A stretch of DNA of 64,000 bases from Cesiribacter sp964504565 (lineage in GTDB: Bacteria > Bacteroidota > Bacteroidia > Cytophagales > Cyclobacteriaceae), in NCBI GenBank assembly GCA_964504565.1, contig CAZDEY010000001.1, positions 248,001 through 312,000 of the forward strand, written 5' to 3'. A program made the position numbers and the translations under genes. Below are positions 63,084 to 64,000 of the stretch, piece by piece. Below the pieces are notes generated by a model. The model searched no databases, was not told where the DNA came from, and was given only the letters and a program-made list of their open reading frames with translations. The first letter of the stretch is position 1, and the number at the start of each line of letters is the position of its first letter.

Positions 63084-63554
63084 TTAATTCGCTGCGCCGT
63101 TCATCTTATCTAGGAAAAATCCATAGATAGGAAACAAAAGGCTGGTGTACCAAAAAGGTGCAGCCGCTCCCATAACCAGTTGACCATCTCCGCTAAAGTT
63201 CAGCCAGAGCTTCCAGTATATATAAAAGCCTAAGGGATGAATTATCAGGCTCAATATGAATGACATAACCCAGAATAGTTCATGCGCGTCGCTCCGGTTA
63301 CGCTTAACAATTCTTATGGATAGTAGCAGCCAAACAATAGTGGCTACTATATGAATGCCGATTATGAAGTTATAAAGATCTGCACCCTGACTGAAGGCAA
63401 ATACATCAACCAATGTAGATTCAAGGTACGCACTGGGAATAAGGTACAAGGCAGGAACTATAAACGTTGCGGCAGCTAACCATCCAACTACCAGAAACAT
63501 TATTCCAATAATTAGTCCTTTACGTTTAGGGTCAAGCTGAATTGGTTTTCCCAT
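63084..63554 (-). CDS. Four-helix membrane protein, unknown
   Basis: 156 residues from ATG 63554 (GKPIQLDPKRKGLIIG); the longer frame to 63620 would run into the divergent methyltransferase and has no better start. Helices: IIGIMFLVVGWLAAATFIV, LYNFIIGIHIVATIVWLLLS, LFWVMSFILSLIIHPLGFYI, and a last one before FFLDKMNGA. It ends 3 nt before the gbsR palindrome. No family recognised. Confidence 0.65.
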   Translation of the reverse strand: MGKPIQLDPKRKGLIIGIMFLVVGWLAAATFIVPALYLIPSAYLESTLVDVFAFSQGADLYNFIIGIHIVATIVWLLLSIRIVKRNRSDAHELFWVMSFILSLIIHPLGFYIYWKLWLNFSGDGQLVMGAAAPFWYTSLLFPIYGFFLDKMNGAAN

Positions 63555-63556
63555 AA

Positions 63557-63571
63557 AATAATTTTTGAAAA
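63557..63571. promoter_or_regulatory. GbsR operator-like half site
   Basis: On the minus strand TTTTCAAAAATTATT, identical to 15 bases of the gbsR palindrome; the right half is not kept. It lies in the gap between the divergent membrane-protein and methyltransferase genes. Confidence 0.35.
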
Positions 63572-63610
63572 GTTGCCGTATATTGGCTGGACACCATACA
63601 TTAACCAATT

Positions 63611-64000
63611 GTGACATCAACTGCCTGGAACCGCCTGCGCTATACCCTCTATACCCCCGTTTACGATTTAGTAGCTAAGCATTTTGCTACATATCGGCAG
63701 CGCTCAATTCAGTTACTAGATATTCAGGAAGGGCAAAAAGTGCTGCTTATTGGGGCAGGTACCGGCTTAGATTTACCCTATATAAACTCACAAGCCAATA
63801 TTACCGCTACTGATATTACCCCAAGCATGATAAGCTCCCTACAGGAACGGGCCGCCAAGCTGGAACTAGCGATTGATGCTAAGGTGATGGACGGCCAAAA
63901 GCTGAAATTTGCTGATGAAACGTTTGATGCAGTTATCCTCCACTTGATTCTGGCGGTAATTCCCGATCCGGTGGCTTGTATACGAGAAGCCGAGCGGGTA
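63611..64000 (+). CDS. SAM-dependent methyltransferase, 3' partial
   Basis: GTG start at 63611, open to the window edge (130 codons). WNRLRYTLYTPVYDLVAKHF leads to motif I KVLLIGAGTGLDLPYI, then TATDITPSM, MDGQKLKFADETFDAVILHLIL. The pattern is a Ubi/phosphatidylethanolamine-type class I methyltransferase. It shares a gap of about 55 nt with the divergent membrane-protein gene and so may belong to the GbsR-linked cluster. Confidence 0.8.
   Translation, partial: MTSTAWNRLRYTLYTPVYDLVAKHFATYRQRSIQLLDIQEGQKVLLIGAGTGLDLPYINSQANITATDITPSMISSLQERAAKLELAIDAKVMDGQKLKFADETFDAVILHLILAVIPDPVACIREAERV

Noticed and set aside
1..64000. tRNA, rRNA, riboswitch or insertion-sequence genes
   Set aside because: No T-loop-like GGTTCGAATCC sequences in gaps, no rRNA blocks, no transposase motifs and no conserved riboswitch core were seen by eye. 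A covariance-model search would be the decisive test.

Overview
The window looks like a piece of a Bacteroidota chromosome, most likely order Cytophagales. The lineage call is inference from gene content: an outer-membrane beta-barrel receptor with a carboxypeptidase-like N-terminal domain, LytTR and TPR-type sensors, DUF4175, many short lipoproteins, and promoters of the Bacteroidota type (-33 TTTG, -7 TAnnTTTG). Base composition is mid-range. Three N runs (4829-4853, 51369-51378, 60933-60942) mark scaffold joins, and several genes carry single-base lesions, so this is probably a draft assembly or MAG. No rRNA, tRNA, CRISPR array, transposase or phage gene was recognised.

Layout. 1-8.4 kb: a partial membrane protein, a serine hydrolase, a frameshifted TPR sensor, a GAF protein, a redoxin, a gene broken by an amber codon, an HMA-MauE fusion and an acyltransferase. 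8.4-15 kb (minus): a DUF6624-like protein, an outer-membrane receptor, a histidine kinase and a long-form pyruvate kinase-like protein. 15.2-18.5 kb (plus): an NAD salvage locus of nrtR, nadM-Nudix and nadV (frameshifted), with two inverted-repeat operators framing a clear promoter in front of nadM. 18.6-24 kb: an ABC-2 exporter divergent from a LytS/LytTR pair that has an unknown 166-residue gene wedged between kinase and regulator. 24-31.5 kb (minus): an MFS carrier, a DUF2007 protein, an acyl-CoA synthetase, a PAS kinase and a TPR protein.

31.5-40.5 kb (minus) is a housekeeping block: DUF4175, RsbW-like ATPase, ybeY, mnmG, methyltransferase and Ig-like lipoprotein. Two perfect parS-type palindromes lie between mnmG and ybeY. 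A DnaA-box cluster with an AT-rich stretch lies about 5 kb away (30883-31658). Together they suggest that the replication origin region is here or close by. 40.5-48.9 kb holds a toxin-antitoxin pair with a frameshifted toxin, a peptide-binding lipoprotein, a 14-bp tandem repeat, exonuclease III, a 7-bp satellite, peroxiredoxin and Usp genes, an amidase, an S1/P1 nuclease and mgsA. 49-58.6 kb holds an S41 protease, an oxidoreductase cut by a gap, the lemA-TPM-TPM operon, a PRC-barrel protein, YjbQ and small envelope proteins.

58.6-64 kb is a compact cluster around a GbsR/MarR-type regulator. It comprises two small membrane proteins, a TIGR01777 epimerase, a DUF805-SRPBCC fusion, DUF2071, another membrane protein and a divergent methyltransferase. 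Matching inverted repeats (TTTTCA-N8-TGAAA) sit exactly 25 nt before gbsR and before the membrane-protein operon, which suggests a small self-contained regulon that I do not recognise from the literature.
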